DNA of 8,751 nt from JBKHDT01 sp049974825. GTDB taxonomy: Bacteria > Pseudomonadota > Gammaproteobacteria > Halothiobacillales > Halothiobacillaceae. Position 1 is the stretch's first letter; each line of letters begins with the position of its first letter. The notes beneath the pieces were generated by a model. That model was not told the origin of the DNA. It did not search any database and worked only from the letters and a program-made list of their open reading frames with translations. The DNA is taken from contig JBNGDJ010000099.1 in assembly GCA_049974825.1 (NCBI GenBank), positions 1 through 8,751 on the forward strand, written 5' to 3'. Both the position numbers and the translations under genes were made by a program. This document shows, piece after piece, positions 7,763 to 8,751 of the stretch.

Positions 7763-8242
7763 TCATGAGCGCGCGATGGTATTGGTCCGGCGAATCTTGT
7801 TCTGCAGCTGGATGATGCCGTAAAGCAGGGCCTCGGCGGTCGGTGGGCAACCGGGCACGTAGATATCGACCGGAACGATCCGGTCGCAACCGCGCACCAC
7901 GGCATACGAATAGTGATAATAGCCTCCGCCATTCGCGCAGGAGCCCATGGAAATCACCCAGCGAGGCTCTGCCATCTGGTCGTAGACCTTGCGCAGGGCC
8001 GGCGCCATCTTGTTGACCAGTGTTCCGGCCACGATCATCACGTCGGACTGGCGGGGGCTGGGCCGGAACACCACACCAAACCGGTCCAGATCGTAGCGCG
8101 CTGCCCCGGCATGCATCATCTCCACGGCGCAGCAGGCCAGGCCAAAAGTCATGGGCCAGAGCGACCCAGTCCGCGCCCAGTTGATGAGCTTGTCGGCACT
8201 GGTCGTCACGAAGCCCTTTTCAAGAACGCCTTCTACTCCCAT
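7763..8242 (-). CDS. nuoB: NADH-quinone oxidoreductase subunit B, cluster N2 subunit
   Basis: NuoB (PSST homologue) holds [4Fe-4S] cluster N2, the last cluster before ubiquinone. The 159-residue protein begins MGVEGVLEKGFVTTSADKLI, a typical start for beta- and gammaproteobacterial NuoB. The unusual tandem-cysteine ligand pair C37-C38 lies in FGLACCAVEMM. The other N2 ligands are C102 (SMGSCANGGG) and C132 (VPGCPPTAEALLYG). The 64- and 30-residue spacings from C38 fit the family. C119 is additional and not a known ligand. The frame is open further upstream, to 8353, but that part is nuoA read out of frame. The ATG at 8240-8242 is supported by conservation and by an AAAGGGG tract 7 bases upstream. 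nuoB overlaps the end of nuoA by 10 bases, which suggests translational coupling. Confidence 0.98.
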   Translation of the reverse strand: MGVEGVLEKGFVTTSADKLINWARTGSLWPMTFGLACCAVEMMHAGAARYDLDRFGVVFRPSPRQSDVMIVAGTLVNKMAPALRKVYDQMAEPRWVISMGSCANGGGYYHYSYAVVRGCDRIVPVDIYVPGCPPTAEALLYGIIQLQNKIRRTNTIARS

Positions 8243-8589
8243 TCCAGAGCCCCTTTCTTCCACTCGTAGATAAAGCCGATGACGAGCACACCCAGGAAGA
8301 TCGCCATGGCGACCAGCCCGAAGGTGCCGATGGCATCCAGGGATACCGCCCACGGAAACAGAAAGGCAATCTCAAGATCGAAAATAATGAACAGGATGGC
8401 CACAAGATAGAAGCGGATGTCGAACTTCATCCGGGCATCCTCGAAGGCGGTGAAACCGCATTCGTAGGCTGCCGTTTTGACCTTGTCCGGCTTGCGGGGA
8501 GAGAGGATCGCACCGACCGCGAGCATGCCCAGCGAGAACAGCGTGGCCACGACCAGGAAGATCAGAATCGGCAGATATCCTTCAAGCAT
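8233..8589 (-). CDS. nuoA: NADH-quinone oxidoreductase subunit A
   Basis: NuoA (ND3 homologue) is a small membrane subunit beside NuoH that helps form the quinone chamber. The 118-residue product has three hydrophobic segments, near residues 6-29, 59-81 and 87-108. The first loop contains YECGF with C44, equivalent to the conserved loop cysteine of ND3. The signature MKFDIRFYLVAILFIIFDLE spans 54-73, with D71 and E73 in the second helix and FLFPW after it. The start is well fixed: an in-frame TGA at 8599-8601 lies four codons upstream, no other start codon intervenes, and GAGGG (8596-8600) is 6 bases before the ATG. It is the first gene of the operon, and its TAG stop lies within the start of nuoB. 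Confidence 0.98.
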   Translation of the reverse strand: MLEGYLPILIFLVVATLFSLGMLAVGAILSPRKPDKVKTAAYECGFTAFEDARMKFDIRFYLVAILFIIFDLEIAFLFPWAVSLDAIGTFGLVAMAIFLGVLVIGFIYEWKKGALEWE

Positions 8590-8595
8590 TGGCCA

Positions 8596-8600
8596 CCCTC
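8596..8600 (-). promoter_or_regulatory. Ribosome binding site of nuoA
   Basis: GAGGG on the minus strand, 6 bases from the nuoA ATG. It partly overlaps an in-frame stop codon (8599-8601) that rules out any N-terminal extension of nuoA. Confidence 0.65.
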
Positions 8601-8640
8601 ATTGCCTGTGGACGGGCCTCGGAGTACCTGTCTTTTCCGA

Positions 8641-8659
8641 CCGACACGTGCGTGTACGG
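8641..8659. repeat. Imperfect inverted repeat in the nuoA leader
   Basis: The core is ACACG-TG-CGTGT (8644-8655), a perfect 5-base dyad. It is flanked by CCG (8641-8643) and CGG (8657-8659), which also pair if A8656 bulges. The repeat lies about 50-70 bases before nuoA, between the larger hairpin and the ribosome site. It could be an operator half-site pair or an RNA stem. No known regulator motif is recognised, and a dyad of this size can arise by chance. Confidence 0.3.
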
Positions 8660-8661
8660 TT

Positions 8662-8698
8662 CGCGGGCAAGCCCCGCCATTGCGCGGGGTTGCCCGCG
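8662..8698. repeat. Long bulged GC-rich hairpin upstream of nuoA, REP-like
   Basis: Positions 8662-8677 pair with 8684-8698. The stem is 15 bp with one bulged base (G8671) and closes a six-base loop (CATTGC, 8678-8683). On the plus strand the arms contain CGCGGGCAAGCCCCGC and GCGGGGTTGCCCGCG. The core resembles the GCGGGCAAGCCCGC palindrome known from REP elements of Pseudomonas and relatives; that likeness is from memory and not searched. No T-tract follows on either strand, so a standard intrinsic terminator is not supported. It lies 73 bases upstream of the nuoA start. It could be an extragenic palindrome, a barrier between an upstream gene and the operon, or a structured mRNA leader. Confidence 0.6.
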
Positions 8699-8751
8699 CC
8701 TGGGTACGGCGGGCCACAGATGGTTCGGTTCATTCGACAAGAGCCTGCCGG

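Larger units (their letters stand above)
8590..8751 (-). other. Non-coding leader upstream of the nuo operon
   Basis: These 162 bases precede nuoA and hold the two inverted repeats and the nuoA ribosome site. I searched by eye for sigma-70-like -35/-10 pairs on the minus strand and found none convincing. TTGCCC and TTGTCG hexamers occur, but no good -10 lies at the right distance. The promoter may be of another type or lie beyond the window. No tRNA is visible, although a tRNA-Leu and secG often sit upstream of nuoA in beta- and gammaproteobacteria. Confidence 0.5.

Noticed and set aside
8243..8353. N-terminal extension of nuoB to 8353
   Set aside because: The extra residues are nuoA read in another frame. 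MGVEGVLEKGF is the usual NuoB start.
8662..8698. Intrinsic terminator
   Set aside because: The stem is strong, but neither strand has a T-tract after it.
8730..8751. Possible C-terminal tail of an upstream minus-strand gene ending in RQALVE and a TGA at 8730-8732
   Set aside because: Only six residues are visible, too few to assign. The match to a gene end followed by the hairpin is suggestive but could be chance.
1..8751. Mobile element, CRISPR array, defence or biosynthetic system, tRNA or rRNA
   Set aside because: None was seen by eye. Nearly all bases belong to intact complex I genes with normal spacing, and there is no sign of insertion or transfer.

Overview
The window carries the first nine genes of a respiratory complex I (NADH:quinone oxidoreductase, NDH-1) operon. 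All lie on the minus strand in the order nuoA-B-C-D-E-F-G-H-I. Reading runs from about 8589 down to position 1, where nuoI is cut off by the window edge. The sequence is GC-rich. Several features point to a gammaproteobacterium of a non-enteric type: nuoC and nuoD are separate genes rather than the E. coli-type fusion, NuoG is about 796 residues rather than about 910 and lacks the N7 iron-sulphur cysteines, and NuoC carries an insertion that I recall from Xanthomonas-like NuoC proteins. That placement is inference from protein character only. I cannot name a genus.

Layout, in transcription order: a 162-base non-coding leader (8590-8751) with a long bulged hairpin and a smaller inverted repeat; nuoA (8589-8233); nuoB (8242-7763), overlapping nuoA by 10 bases; a 71-base gap, the largest inside the operon, with a short perfect palindrome next to the nuoC ribosome binding site; nuoC (7691-6981); nuoD (6973-5720); nuoE (5720-5223), sharing one base with nuoD; nuoF (5218-3929); nuoG (3905-1515); nuoH (1518-463), overlapping nuoG by 4 bases; nuoI (448 to beyond 1). 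Every other junction is 23 bases or less, so this is one polycistronic unit with probable translational coupling. There is no gene-free stretch longer than 300 bases.

The genes work as one machine. NuoE, F and G form the NADH-oxidising module: FMN, then a chain of iron-sulphur clusters. NuoB, C, D and I form the connecting arm that carries electrons to cluster N2 and to ubiquinone. NuoA and NuoH are the membrane subunits that close the quinone chamber. The remaining antiporter-like subunits (NuoJ to NuoN) would be expected past position 1. All cofactor ligands expected for these subunits are present and no frame is broken, so the complex looks functional.

I looked for an undescribed system and found none. 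This is an ordinary conserved housekeeping operon. The items worth a second look are modest: the leader hairpin with REP-like core sequence, the palindrome before nuoC, the NuoC insertion and the missing NuoG N7 site.
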